Source of the DNA: Magnetominusculus sp039908505
GTDB taxonomy: Bacteria > Nitrospirota > Thermodesulfovibrionia > Thermodesulfovibrionales > Magnetobacteriaceae
DNA: 64,000 nucleotides
Assembly: GCA_039908505.1 (NCBI GenBank)
Contig: JAMOAZ010000014.1
Span: 7,737-71,736, forward strand
Reading direction: 5' to 3'
The notes under the pieces are model-generated. The model had not been told where the DNA came from. It worked only from the letters and a program-made list of their open reading frames with translations, and did not search any database. Positions 1-8,934 of this stretch are shown piece after piece. The translations under genes were made by a program, and so were the position numbers. The stretch's first letter is position 1. The number at the start of each line of letters is the position of its first letter.

Positions 1-460
1 CTGCTACAATGCCGCCTATGACCGCGTGGTCTTCAACTTCGACATGTCCGGCAAGCGTGGCTGCATTTGCCATTACTACGTGGTTTCCTACCTTACAGTC
101 GTGGGCAATATGCACGTAGGCCATGATGAAGCAGTTGTCTCCTATTTCTGTAAGCCCATCCCCGCCTACCGACGCCCTGTGGATTGTCGAGTACTCCCTG
201 ATTATTGTATTGCTGCCAATCTTAACACCGGTTTTTCTTCCGTCATATTTTAAATCCTGCGGCGGGAATCCAAGCCCGGCAAAAGGGTGAATAACACAGT
301 CAGCACCAATTTCTGTATATTCGTCGATTACGATATTTGAGATTAAACGTGTGCCTTTTGCTATTTTAACGCCGTCGCCAATTATGCAAAAAGGTCCTAT
401 AACTACCTCATCATCGATTTTTGTATCTGCACCGACAATGGCTGTTGGGTGTATCTGCAT
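1..460 (-). CDS. lpxA: Acyl-ACP--UDP-N-acetylglucosamine O-acyltransferase, 3' part cut by window edge
   Basis: This is the first committed enzyme of lipid A synthesis, transferring a 3-hydroxyacyl chain from ACP to the 3-OH of UDP-GlcNAc in the cytoplasm. The ATG at 460-458 opens a frame reading MQIHPTAIVG followed by left-handed beta-helix hexapeptide repeats, and it stays open to base 1 (153 codons; the C-terminal third is missing). The motif HIAHDCKVGN carries the expected catalytic histidine. The start lies 2 bases after the fabZ stop, so the two genes are translationally linked. The bamA-ompH-lpxD-fabZ-lpxA order is the classical Gram-negative arrangement. Confidence 0.95.
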   Translation of the reverse strand, partial: MQIHPTAIVGADTKIDDEVVIGPFCIIGDGVKIAKGTRLISNIVIDEYTEIGADCVIHPFAGLGFPPQDLKYDGRKTGVKIGSNTIIREYSTIHRASVGGDGLTEIGDNCFIMAYVHIAHDCKVGNHVVMANAATLAGHVEVEDHAVIGGIVA

Positions 461-462
461 AG

Positions 463-918
463 TTATCTCTCCTCCACGCTGACGACGAGGTCTTTTACAT
501 CGGTTACCATTGCAGTGAACTCCGCCTCCGCCACTGTGTTGTCACCAACTGCAGCCCTGCCGGAGAATCTCCAAACCTTGCCGCGCTTCTGGATTGATTT
601 AATGATGAGCTGCAGGGTGTCGCCAGGCAGTACTGGTTTTCTGAATTTGGCCTTCTCGATGCTCATAAAATACACGGTATTGCCTTCTACCCCGGATTTA
701 AAGGCTAATATACCAGACACCTGTGCCAGCGCCTCAACGATTAATACGCCAGGCATTACGGGATTCCCAGGGAAGTGTCCCTGAAAAAACGGCTCATTTA
801 TTGTTACATTTTTTATCCCAATGGCGCTCTCTCCAGGTACCAGTTCAGTTATCTTATCGACCATTAAAAACGGATATCTATGTGGCAGCGTCTTTAATAT
901 CTCTATTATATTTATCAT
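463..918 (-). CDS. fabZ: 3-hydroxyacyl-[acyl-carrier-protein] dehydratase FabZ
   Basis: Dehydrates 3-hydroxyacyl-ACP to trans-2-enoyl-ACP in fatty acid elongation and competes with LpxA and LpxD for hydroxyacyl-ACP. The 151-residue protein has the usual family length and a single hot-dog fold. It carries the N-terminal HRYPFLMVD motif (13-21) and GHFPGNPVMPGVLIVEA (47-63), with catalytic His48 and Glu62. It sits between lpxD (42 bases upstream) and lpxA (2 bases downstream), the position where this enzyme balances phospholipid against lipid A synthesis. Confidence 0.97.
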   Translation of the reverse strand: MINIIEILKTLPHRYPFLMVDKITELVPGESAIGIKNVTINEPFFQGHFPGNPVMPGVLIVEALAQVSGILAFKSGVEGNTVYFMSIEKAKFRKPVLPGDTLQLIIKSIQKRGKVWRFSGRAAVGDNTVAEAEFTAMVTDVKDLVVSVEER

Positions 919-960
919 GGCTTACATGACCTCCGGCGTATATTTTAAACCCAAATGGGC

Positions 961-1983
961 CTATATATTTATATCTTTAGTTAACTCGGCCAGTTGTTTC
1001 TCTAATTTATTTATCCTATCATTTAGCTCTGGCAGTTTCGTAAACAATATGTGCGACCTTTTATATTGTAAATGGGGGAGTGAGGGTGAACCCATGTATG
1101 CACCTGTTTTGAGATTTGCCATTACGCCCGACTGTGCACCAACTTTTGTGCCTGCTTCAATCTCTATGTGGTCTGAAATGCCCACCTGCCCGGCAAGCAC
1201 GACATAGTCGCCTAGTGAGGAACTCCCTGCAATGCCTGTCTGGGCAATGAGTATGGAGTTTTTTCCAATCTTTACGTTATGCGCTATTTGGACAAGGTTG
1301 TCTATTTTTGTCCCTGCCCCAATTACTGTGGAGCCTGTGGTTGCCCTGTCTATGGTTGTGTTTGCTCCTATTTCTACATCGTCTTCTAATATTACAGTAC
1401 CTATCTGAGGGATTTTTATGAACCGCCCGCCGTCCATTTCATATCCAAAACCATCTGAGCCTATTACAGCCCCTGATTGCAGTATAACACGATTGCCTAT
1501 TCTTACGTCTTCACGTATTGACACGTTAGAGTAAATCAGGCAGTTCTGACCAATAATCGTATTTTCTCCTATATAAACGCCAGGATAGATGGTTGTATTG
1601 TCACCGATTGCTGCCCCGGAACTAATATATACCCCAGGATATATGCTTATGTCTTTGCCCAGTGTTACGCCTTCTGAGATATATGCCCCATTCATCACGC
1701 CTGTCGTCCTGAAGGGTTTAGTGTAAAACATCCTCAGAAGTTTCGAAAACGCATGAGATGGGTTTGAAACAACTACCTGTGGAATATGTATATCATGGCG
1801 TTCACGCTTAATTATCACAGCGCTTGCTTGTGAGTTTATTAGCTTAGTGGTAAGTTTTAGATCAGCGAGATATGTGATTTGACCACTTTTTACGTCATCA
1901 ACACCGCATGCCCCATCAATCTCTATGTCGTGGCCGCTTGTTAGGCGGCCTCCCAACATATCGGATATCTCAATGAGCTTCAT
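961..1983 (-). CDS. lpxD: UDP-3-O-(3-hydroxyacyl)glucosamine N-acyltransferase LpxD
   Basis: Third enzyme of lipid A synthesis; adds the N-linked 3-hydroxyacyl chain to UDP-3-O-acyl-glucosamine. The 340 residues comprise an N-terminal uridine-binding domain (about 1-95), a long hexapeptide-repeat beta-helix (about 100-300) and a short C-terminal helix for trimer and ACP contacts. The VQIAHNVKIG segment holds the expected catalytic His (about 235). Length and order match the family. It starts 8 bases after the ompH stop, in the same minus-strand operon. Confidence 0.97.
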   Translation of the reverse strand: MKLIEISDMLGGRLTSGHDIEIDGACGVDDVKSGQITYLADLKLTTKLINSQASAVIIKRERHDIHIPQVVVSNPSHAFSKLLRMFYTKPFRTTGVMNGAYISEGVTLGKDISIYPGVYISSGAAIGDNTTIYPGVYIGENTIIGQNCLIYSNVSIREDVRIGNRVILQSGAVIGSDGFGYEMDGGRFIKIPQIGTVILEDDVEIGANTTIDRATTGSTVIGAGTKIDNLVQIAHNVKIGKNSILIAQTGIAGSSSLGDYVVLAGQVGISDHIEIEAGTKVGAQSGVMANLKTGAYMGSPSLPHLQYKRSHILFTKLPELNDRINKLEKQLAELTKDINI

Positions 1984-1991
1984 ACGGCCGG

Positions 1992-2513
1992 CTATTTTTT
2001 CTTTAGATCGTTTAGTTTCTTTACAATCTTGTCTGTTATGTCAACGTTATCTGTGGAATACAACACTGCACCGCTTTCCAATATTGCTGTATATCCATCA
2101 TCCTTTCCTATCTGGCGAATTATAGTCCTAATATCTGTAAAGACATCTTTTGTGAGGTCGGTTTCCTTTTTTCTTACCTCATCTTGAGCCTCTGCAGCCA
2201 TCCTCTTTATATCTCTGACCATAGTCTGCATCTCATCTTGTTTTTTCTTCTTTGCTTCTTCGGAAAGGGCAGAGCCTTTTTTATCTAAATCAGCCTTCAT
2301 GCTGTCGATTGCCTTTTCCTTTTCCTCGATTTTGGTCTGGTGCGTTTTTATGTAGGACTCTAACGCATCTTTTGCCCTTTTACCAGGCTCAGATTCATTT
2401 ATCACTTTCTGGATATCGACAAAACCGATTTTTACATTTTGTTGAGCCTTCGCCGCAGTTGCGGCAAATAAAAGCACAACGACCAATACCAATACCATCG
2501 AAACTTTCTTCAT
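1992..2513 (-). CDS. OmpH/Skp-family periplasmic chaperone
   Basis: Periplasmic chaperone that holds unfolded outer-membrane proteins on the way to BamA. The preferred start is the ATG at 2513, preceded by a strong AGGAGG; the upstream in-frame codon at 2549 would bury the signal peptide. From 2513 the protein is 173 residues: a signal peptide (MKKVSMVLVLVVVLLF, ending near AKA), then a highly charged helical coiled-coil region (about 50-120) that forms the Skp tentacles, and a compact C-terminal part. Its place between bamA and lpxD is the conserved one. Confidence 0.93.
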   Translation of the reverse strand: MKKVSMVLVLVVVLLFAATAAKAQQNVKIGFVDIQKVINESEPGKRAKDALESYIKTHQTKIEEKEKAIDSMKADLDKKGSALSEEAKKKKQDEMQTMVRDIKRMAAEAQDEVRKKETDLTKDVFTDIRTIIRQIGKDDGYTAILESGAVLYSTDNVDITDKIVKKLNDLKKK

Positions 2514-2606
2514 TTTTCCTCCTAAGTTTTTTCTATATCCATATATCATACTCTATTTAAACCATTTTTGGAAAGCTTCTTATTAAATTTTGGGTTAATT
2601 TTTGGG

Positions 2607-4898
2607 TTAAAAGAAATTCCCAAAAGAAAACTCAAGTCTGCCAAAGGAATCCCCATCGGTCCGTTTAAGATTAACTCCATACTCAAGGCGTATTGGGCCA
2701 AAGGGAGATATCCACCGTACTCCTGCGCCTGTAGTATACTTAACATCTGACAGAGTTATTCCGCCTCCCAGGGCAGAGCCGATATCCACGAAATATACCC
2801 CCTTTAACTTTATCTCGGGGAATATAGGAAATATAATCTCGTTGTTTAACAGTACCTGGCTGGTGCCGCCAATATATGTGCCATCCCAGTCTTGTGGTCC
2901 GGCATGTCCAAATTCAACGCCCCTGATTGATGTTATACCCCCAACATAGAATCTTTCATATAGTGGTAGCTGGTTTCCACCATAACCGGTTGCGTAGCCG
3001 TATCTTGCCCTGACTGAGTATGTTGTTGGGCCAATAAATGGGAAAAACCATAGAGATTCAATGCCGGTTTTTATGTAATGATTAGAGCCTAATGCCCCGG
3101 CAAATGTAACATACGCACTGTTTCTTGAGCCGGTTGTAGGGTCAATGTAGCTGTCTCTGGTGTCACGCGATATGGATGGTGTAATGCTCCCTGTGGTTGA
3201 GTATCCTTCCTGCTCAAGTATTAATCTCGAAGCCGTGTCATTTACATCGTGGACATTTACAGCCTCGAAACGGTAGGCAAGCCCTGCCTCCCAATATTCC
3301 CAGAATTTCTTGCTTATGCCTACAACGATACCGGTTGCCTTACGGCTGTAATCGATGTATTTTTTGTCCAGTCGGTAGATACTCCCGCTTACCGTATATG
3401 GTTTATCTAGAAACCACGGGTGTTTATAGGTTATCTCATACAGGGAAGACCCGCCGACTTCCGCTGCTATTTTCATATAATCTCCTGTGCCGAACAGGTT
3501 TGTCTGGGTCAACTGTATCATTCCTATCATCTTGTCAACAGAGCTGTAGCCGCCGCCAACGCTTATAAAGCCTGTCATCTTTTCCTTGACCTTCACATCT
3601 ATGTCAACTACGTCTGAGTCGGGCTGTGGTTTTGGTGATACCTCGACGTTGTCAAAGTAGTCAAGGTTTTTTATGTTTTGGAAGCTCCGTTTTAACTTCT
3701 TGCTGTCATAAGTATCTCCTTCATTTATTGTTATCTCACGTCTTAGAACCTTGTCGCGTGTCTTTGTGTTGTCAGAAAACTCTATGGTGCCGATCTTATA
3801 CACCTTACCCTCTTCGACTTTCAGGTCAACTTTGACAGTTAAGGCGGTTTCATTTGGTTGTACAACGGGGTTTATTGTTGCCGTTGCGTAGCCCTTTTCT
3901 GTGTAGTAATCAGTGACGGAGTTTATGGACTTGGTCAGCACCGATTTACTGAAGACGGCTCCGGGCTTCATAGTGATGAGTTTTGAGAGTGTCTCAGTGT
4001 CAAAAGTGGTATTGCCGGTTATGGTAATAGAATCAAGGTTATACGGCTGTCCTTCGCTTATATCATACCGCACGGTGATGCCCTTTTCGCTGACTATCAC
4101 CTTAGGCTCGGCTATCTTGACATTTAAATATCCATAGTCCATGTATAGGTTCTGGATATTTAAGACATCCTCTTCAAGTGCATCCTTTTTTACGAAACCG
4201 GTGCCATCGAAAAATGAGAGTATCCACCACTTGGAGGTATTCAGGACTTTCTTAATCTTCTTTGTGGCAATATGTTGATTTCCTGTTATCTCCACGCTGC
4301 GAATCTTTAGTTTTGGGCCTTCTTTAATCTCGAATGTCAGAGTAACCTCACCGTCTTTAGCTGCGCTTAGGATAGGATAAATCTCCGATAAATAGTAGCC
4401 TTCGCTGTCATAGTAGTCCTTAAGCTTTTTGACATTGTCCTGAATTAGTGTATTGTCAGATATGGAGCCTGCTGTGACTGTGATTTTTTCCTTGAGTTTT
4501 TTATCGTCTAACTCGCTGTTACCGTAGAAGGCTATTTTGGTTATAGTAGGTTTTTCCCTTAGTATGTAGATGACTTTAAGGCCGCCTTCGAAGAACTCTG
4601 TCTCAACCTTGACATCGTCGAAGTATCCAAGTTTGTAGACGGTCTTAACGTCTTCGGATATCTTGTCCTGCGAGAGGGGTTGATTTGTCTTTTGCGTGAG
4701 TTTGGCCTTAATAGCCCCTTCTTCGATTCTCCTCGTGCCCCTTATCTCAATAGCGATAACCAGTGGTTCGGCAGCAGGCGCGGCAGAGACGGCCGAAGCA
4801 GGCGCGGCCATGACATAAGCCGAAGAGTTCATAGTCAAAATAGCAAGCAACAAACATAATAGCAGTTTTGGGAAATGTCTTAGGCGGTTCGTTTTCAT
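2607..4898 (-). CDS. bamA: Outer membrane protein assembly factor BamA
   Basis: Central Omp85 subunit of the BAM complex, which inserts beta-barrel proteins into the outer membrane. The 763 residues comprise a signal peptide ending after about residue 30, five POTRA domains (about 45-420) and a C-terminal 16-stranded barrel (about 450-763). The SIRGVEFGHAG segment is the conserved lid-loop motif (VRGF in other members), and the chain ends in an aromatic strand with terminal Phe, as expected of an OMP signal. The ATG at 4898 follows GAGGAAAACCAT. It is the first gene of the lpx operon. Confidence 0.97.
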   Translation of the reverse strand: MKTNRLRHFPKLLLCLLLAILTMNSSAYVMAAPASAVSAAPAAEPLVIAIEIRGTRRIEEGAIKAKLTQKTNQPLSQDKISEDVKTVYKLGYFDDVKVETEFFEGGLKVIYILREKPTITKIAFYGNSELDDKKLKEKITVTAGSISDNTLIQDNVKKLKDYYDSEGYYLSEIYPILSAAKDGEVTLTFEIKEGPKLKIRSVEITGNQHIATKKIKKVLNTSKWWILSFFDGTGFVKKDALEEDVLNIQNLYMDYGYLNVKIAEPKVIVSEKGITVRYDISEGQPYNLDSITITGNTTFDTETLSKLITMKPGAVFSKSVLTKSINSVTDYYTEKGYATATINPVVQPNETALTVKVDLKVEEGKVYKIGTIEFSDNTKTRDKVLRREITINEGDTYDSKKLKRSFQNIKNLDYFDNVEVSPKPQPDSDVVDIDVKVKEKMTGFISVGGGYSSVDKMIGMIQLTQTNLFGTGDYMKIAAEVGGSSLYEITYKHPWFLDKPYTVSGSIYRLDKKYIDYSRKATGIVVGISKKFWEYWEAGLAYRFEAVNVHDVNDTASRLILEQEGYSTTGSITPSISRDTRDSYIDPTTGSRNSAYVTFAGALGSNHYIKTGIESLWFFPFIGPTTYSVRARYGYATGYGGNQLPLYERFYVGGITSIRGVEFGHAGPQDWDGTYIGGTSQVLLNNEIIFPIFPEIKLKGVYFVDIGSALGGGITLSDVKYTTGAGVRWISPFGPIRLEYGVNLKRTDGDSFGRLEFSFGNFF

Positions 4899-5261
4899 AT
4901 GGTTTTCCTCTAAAAGTTATACACGTTTAATAAAGTTATTTGCGCAATGCCAAGGTACGCGCACTATTTCACGGCTCTGGTAGTATAAACTTTTACATCA
5001 GTCCTGTAAATAGTTTTTTTTATAATACCCTGCTGGCAGCGAAAATATTTTTAGTAGGGCAGGTTTGCGGCATGTTAGGGCAGGCGCACGGCGAGCATGT
5101 TAAAGGCGGTGTGACGATAAAATAGGGTATTTGAAAGAGATGAATACCAGCATGACCACCGTGTATGGCGCTTGGAGCAGCCTTGTTTGGAAACAAGATT
5201 AGGAGGTTTCTCCTTGATAACCAGACACTCTGTCTGAATAAATAATGCTATTGTTTGAGAG
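4899..5261. other. Intergenic region, 363 bases, no gene seen
   Basis: This gap lies upstream of bamA and downstream of the four-gene cassette, both on the minus strand. It should hold the bamA promoter, but I cannot pick a convincing -35/-10 pair. Three short hairpins cluster at about 5185-5240 (arms such as AGGAG/CTCCT and CAGACA/TGTCTG). They lie just past the end of the 139-residue cassette protein and could end its transcript, although no T-run follows. Short open frames here have no family resemblance or good ribosome site and are not called. Confidence 0.5.
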
Positions 5262-5681
5262 TTACTTCTGTTTGAAATATAGTTCAAACGTCACCACATT
5301 GCTTGCAGCTTCAAATTGATGTTCAGTTACTTTCAGCGATTGATTATCTGAAAAAGATGTTTTTGCTCTTTTTGGAGTGTTGTTTTCTATAGGTTTTGTT
5401 TTAGCTATTTTAGTGACAGCAGCCTCAATTGTTGGTATTTTTTTAAATGCTTCCTCATGACCTAATACCTTCTTTAAATCTTTGCATACCTCTTCCTTTA
5501 TTTTATTATCCATTTCCTTTATTTTATCCTCCATCTTATCTACTTTCATACTATAAACTATAAAATAAGCTATCTGACCCATTAACAAAAAAACTATTGC
5601 TATAAGAAGGCCTCCCACCAATCCAAACTTATCAATTGCAATAAAAGACATATTTCTGTTTGTATTATTATTTTTTGACAT
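5262..5681 (-). CDS. Small single-TM protein with coiled coil, last gene of CHAT/TIKI cassette
   Basis: I do not recognise a family. The 139 residues show a short polar N-terminus, one long hydrophobic helix (about 20-44), then a charged heptad-like stretch (about 46-72, rich in Lys, Glu and Met) suggesting a coiled coil, and a Lys-rich tail. There is no signal-peptidase site, so it is probably an inner-membrane protein with the coiled-coil part on one face. It follows the three-TM protein by 7 bases on the same strand and shares the cassette's strong A+T bias. It is more likely a structural or scaffolding partner than an enzyme. Confidence 0.7.
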   Translation of the reverse strand: MSKNNNTNRNMSFIAIDKFGLVGGLLIAIVFLLMGQIAYFIVYSMKVDKMEDKIKEMDNKIKEEVCKDLKKVLGHEEAFKKIPTIEAAVTKIAKTKPIENNTPKRAKTSFSDNQSLKVTEHQFEAASNVVTFELYFKQK

Positions 5682-5688
5682 TTTTATC

Positions 5689-6138
5689 TTAATCCCTTTT
5701 AAATAATAATAGTGTGATTATTTCGCTGATTATAAGAACTGCTTTATCAGGTGCTGTATTAGCTAGGACTGAAAAAATAATATTAAAAATTGTTACTTCT
5801 CTCCATAAAGTCAATATTAAAAAACAAATCGGAGTAATTAATCCGAGTATTATATATTTATTTGACGTTAATATGGAATCACCGCTTGCATAAGATGGAA
5901 GATAATACATTAAGAACATATCAGTACATAGTAACACAAACAAGCAAAATATAAAATATGCTGTATATTTGCAGTGATTACTAGGTTGCCTTAGGAGTTT
6001 AGCGAGTTTATTATTAGCATTACTGTACTCATCTTCAGATAATATTTTCCTCTTTCTTCCTCCTAACTTTACAATTGGCATCATATCGACATCTTTTAGA
6101 TACTGTTCAAATAAATCTCTCTTTAAAAATATATTCAT
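5689..6138 (-). CDS. Small polytopic membrane protein of CHAT/TIKI cassette
   Basis: Unrecognised 149-residue protein. Residues 1-56 are hydrophilic and basic (RKRK near 28-31). Three hydrophobic segments follow at about 58-80, 94-112 and 115-146, so it should be an inner-membrane protein with a cytosolic N-terminal domain. Its ATG overlaps the stop of the CHAT-like gene by 4 bases (ATGA), a sign of translational coupling and of a physical link between the two products. Base composition is as A+T rich as the rest of the cassette. It could be a membrane anchor, a target or an effector of the neighbouring protease-like protein; nothing in the sequence decides. Confidence 0.75.
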   Translation of the reverse strand: MNIFLKRDLFEQYLKDVDMMPIVKLGGRKRKILSEDEYSNANNKLAKLLRQPSNHCKYTAYFIFCLFVLLCTDMFLMYYLPSYASGDSILTSNKYIILGLITPICFLILTLWREVTIFNIIFSVLANTAPDKAVLIISEIITLLLFKRD

Positions 6139-6746
6139 TTCTTCTCCTTTTCTAAAACATCTGTTTTACCTGTTATAAAGAATCTGGATACTTTTTCATA
6201 TGCCTCAGAGTAGTCTGCCTCATTCTCATCTAAGTAGTTAAATAATAAAAGATAATAACTCATCCATGCAGTTGGTATAATGTCAATAAATTTTGAACCA
6301 ATAAGATATTTTGGGTTTTTTGCCTTTAATTCTTTTGCTAATATTTGAGAATTACATGCAGATAAGTCAATTACACCGGGATAATCATATGGCAACATAT
6401 CGACAATCTCTGAATTTTTTACGAAACCGTCATAAAACTCAATTCCATGTACGCTATCCTTTATTCTACTGTGGGCAAAGAGTATAATTGCCTTATAGTT
6501 ATTGGAATAAAAAAGCTCTTTATAATCATTAAATGTCATGTTGTAACAAATATTTACTTTAAGACGTTTTAAATTATCTCTTATATCAGTATCATAAGCA
6601 TTTACAATATACTGATGATACTGCCACCATCTTTTTAGAAAATTAATATTTACATACTCAATATCAGGATTTCTATTTTGCTTATTAAAGCTTTTTTCGT
6701 CAAGAGGAATCGTGAATCCTATGACACATTGATTTGGTTTTGTCAT
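6135..6746 (-). CDS. CHAT-domain (caspase-like) putative cysteine protease
   Basis: The 203-residue protein has the two hallmarks of the CHAT branch of clan CD proteases. A hydrophobic strand is followed by a histidine (AIILFAHSR, His92), and a second strand is followed by a cysteine (GVIDLSACNS, Cys131), with spacing close to that of family members. These residues would form the catalytic His-Cys dyad. The usual HG after the His is HS here, so the site is divergent. No signal peptide or TM segment is seen, so it should be cytoplasmic. It starts 14 bases after the TIKI-like gene and overlaps the next gene by 4 bases. An alternative is a non-catalytic caspase fold. The family call is from motifs only. 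Confidence 0.65.
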   Translation of the reverse strand: MTKPNQCVIGFTIPLDEKSFNKQNRNPDIEYVNINFLKRWWQYHQYIVNAYDTDIRDNLKRLKVNICYNMTFNDYKELFYSNNYKAIILFAHSRIKDSVHGIEFYDGFVKNSEIVDMLPYDYPGVIDLSACNSQILAKELKAKNPKYLIGSKFIDIIPTAWMSYYLLLFNYLDENEADYSEAYEKVSRFFITGKTDVLEKEKK

Positions 6747-6760
6747 TGTATTGCTTTACT

Positions 6761-8917
6761 TTATACAGCCTTCTGTTTTTCAAGCATAAATATCCTTACT
6801 AGCTGAGCCTCTTCAAATTGATTTTTCAAATCTTCTACGGTGATTACGATATCCTTATTTGAGAGCAGTTTGCTCCTCATCGATGTTGCCCTTTCAGCCA
6901 TAGTCATTTTCGATACGTTGGCATTCTGTTTTATTATAATTGACCTTATATCTTGAATTAATTGCAGAGCAATCTCTTTTGTCCTTGCATAAACATTCAT
7001 TATCTTTTCTTGCTTATTCGGAGTAAGAAATGTTATTACGAATTTAAATAGTTTATCAAAACGGCCAGAGGTCTCCTCAGTTACTTCACTAACACTTTTT
7101 ATTTCAACAGGAGTTTCAAAAAAGGTCCTTACATCAGGTGATTTAGGATTATCCAAGATAATGACTTTATAAGCTGCTTTCTCTGGTTTCTCAAGATGAA
7201 CATTTACAGTATTTTCAAACGACTTTACTTGTTTGGGAGTGTAACCATCTAATGCTAAATAAATAACACGATTTGTTGGGTTTTTCTCAATCATGGCATC
7301 GACTATCTCTGTAAGTTTAAAGTAGCTCTGCGAACCGTTTTTACCATTATATAGTGTATTGGTTAGTTTTTTATCATTTGTAGACTGATTTTCAACGATC
7401 CCATACGTAAATCCATTCATACTTGTTTTACCGATCAGTTCGTTATATTGCCTGTTATTCCATAGATATGCCCGTTGCCTGTCACTATTGGCATTACGAG
7501 CTATCGATTTATTTAAATCCATGAGCGGTGTAGATTCTATTTTAAGGCTGTCTTCACCATTATGTTTTGAAATTATAAGGGTTTTACCTCCGAAAGTTAC
7601 ATCAATTTTCCAGTCTTGAGCGCCTTTTAGTTGTTTTGCCTTAAATTCTTGCAGGAAACTATCTTTTAGACCTGTTCTCTCTGTGGGTGTAAAAAATGAC
7701 TTGCCGTTTGTTTCGAAATATTTATCGATAGATACCATAATCTGTCTTGTCGGAACACTCTCCACTATTGAGTCCGGTTGAGGAGCAAAACCAGCGCTGG
7801 GCCCTCTTTTTGCAATTTCATTTACATAGTCAGGATTTACAAGCACCGCCTCGTCTACTTTAAATTTATCTTCTAAGGAGTTATATGCAACCTTAACATC
7901 ATAGTTTAACTTAGTAAACATCTCCTTTAGATTATCAAGATGAAGCGCCCCACAGATAAGGATAACCCTGTGGTAATTGTTTGACTGTATTATCCCTTTT
8001 GATTTATTGACCATATGTATGTCTCTATCAGTAGTATCGTGAGATGAACTCAATGTTGATTTAAAGTCGCTTCTCAGACTGTCTGACTCTACATTATAAA
8101 ACGGTATTTTAATTCCCTTGAGATTCAGCATAATGTACAGATAATCTGCCGCAGAGATATATTTACTTTCTTCATAGTATTTGTGTGTTTCATCTATTTT
8201 AGTCAAATTCTCCAAAGCGGCGTTAACTATCAATAAACCTTCTTCTCCGTTTTCAGTCACTATCTGTTTCATAACGGCTATAAGCTCTTCTTTTGTTTTG
8301 GGCTTTGCATCGTCATAATAGTTTTGATATTTACCGAAGTCAAGCTGCATTGGTTTTTCTGCATCAATAAGCATTTGCTCCTGTAAGGCATAAATGGCAT
8401 TGTCTGGCTGCCCTTCGAGAGACTTATATTTTGACCAGTCATAGTTGAGCGATTCCGGCTGTTCAAGAAATATTGCATCTATTTCGTAAGTATTAATGAT
8501 ATCTGTGATTATTTTTGCCACTGCTTTTTGGCTTTTTCCAAGGTGTGTTTCACCTATCAAATATATAGTACGGTGTCCGCTGTTTTCTGCAAGTTGATAA
8601 ACCGCAACCGGTGGATTTACCAGCTTATAAGTAACTGTTATATATCCAGTTTTCGTTTTAAGGGGAGATGCTGTACCATCAACTTTTATAAGTCTTATTT
8701 CGGCATGACCTGGGTATATATTTTCTGGTGCTAAACTATCTCTTGTCTGAGTTGTAACATATTGTTGACCAGAATCGTCCTGCCATGCGTATACGATATC
8801 TTCATTTGTTTGGCTCATTATTACTGCTATACCAACTATCGCTGCGGCTATCAAAGCCATTATCAACACCAAATAGACTTTCTTAGTTTCAAAGAGCCAC
8901 TTTATTTTATCTATCAT
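6761..8917 (-). CDS. Membrane-anchored TraB/TIKI-superfamily-like protein with large C-terminal region
   Basis: The 718 residues begin with a short basic stretch and one TM helix (about 14-34) without a clear cleavage site, suggesting a signal anchor with the bulk in the periplasm. Residues about 105-345 resemble the TraB/PrgY/TIKI (GumN, ChaN, EreA-like) fold: GETH at 122-125, an acidic residue in FLEQP (Glu152), a conserved-looking DRDIHMV (297-303) and GALHLDNL (323-330). In this superfamily the two GxxH motifs bind metal and TIKI members act as metalloproteases. Residues about 350-718 are unrecognised, with an alpha/beta part near 530-580 and a helical Lys-rich end. It is the first gene of the cassette behind a sigma70-like promoter. 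Confidence 0.65.
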   Translation of the reverse strand: MIDKIKWLFETKKVYLVLIMALIAAAIVGIAVIMSQTNEDIVYAWQDDSGQQYVTTQTRDSLAPENIYPGHAEIRLIKVDGTASPLKTKTGYITVTYKLVNPPVAVYQLAENSGHRTIYLIGETHLGKSQKAVAKIITDIINTYEIDAIFLEQPESLNYDWSKYKSLEGQPDNAIYALQEQMLIDAEKPMQLDFGKYQNYYDDAKPKTKEELIAVMKQIVTENGEEGLLIVNAALENLTKIDETHKYYEESKYISAADYLYIMLNLKGIKIPFYNVESDSLRSDFKSTLSSSHDTTDRDIHMVNKSKGIIQSNNYHRVILICGALHLDNLKEMFTKLNYDVKVAYNSLEDKFKVDEAVLVNPDYVNEIAKRGPSAGFAPQPDSIVESVPTRQIMVSIDKYFETNGKSFFTPTERTGLKDSFLQEFKAKQLKGAQDWKIDVTFGGKTLIISKHNGEDSLKIESTPLMDLNKSIARNANSDRQRAYLWNNRQYNELIGKTSMNGFTYGIVENQSTNDKKLTNTLYNGKNGSQSYFKLTEIVDAMIEKNPTNRVIYLALDGYTPKQVKSFENTVNVHLEKPEKAAYKVIILDNPKSPDVRTFFETPVEIKSVSEVTEETSGRFDKLFKFVITFLTPNKQEKIMNVYARTKEIALQLIQDIRSIIIKQNANVSKMTMAERATSMRSKLLSNKDIVITVEDLKNQFEEAQLVRIFMLEKQKAV

Positions 8918-8934
8918 CGTTATATGACCTCCAG

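Noticed and set aside
449..784. Plus-strand open frame over fabZ
   Set aside because: It lies inside fabZ on the other strand, has no family features, and fabZ is certain.
3197..3568. Plus-strand open frame over bamA
   Set aside because: It is antisense to the bamA barrel, Cys- and Arg-rich and without a ribosome site.
4940..5125. Short plus-strand frame in the bamA upstream gap
   Set aside because: No ribosome site, no recognisable motif; composition like noncoding DNA.
5113..5250. tRNA or small RNA gene suggested by three small hairpins
   Set aside because: The stems are only five to six pairs, no cloverleaf or T-loop consensus is present, and no promoter is visible.
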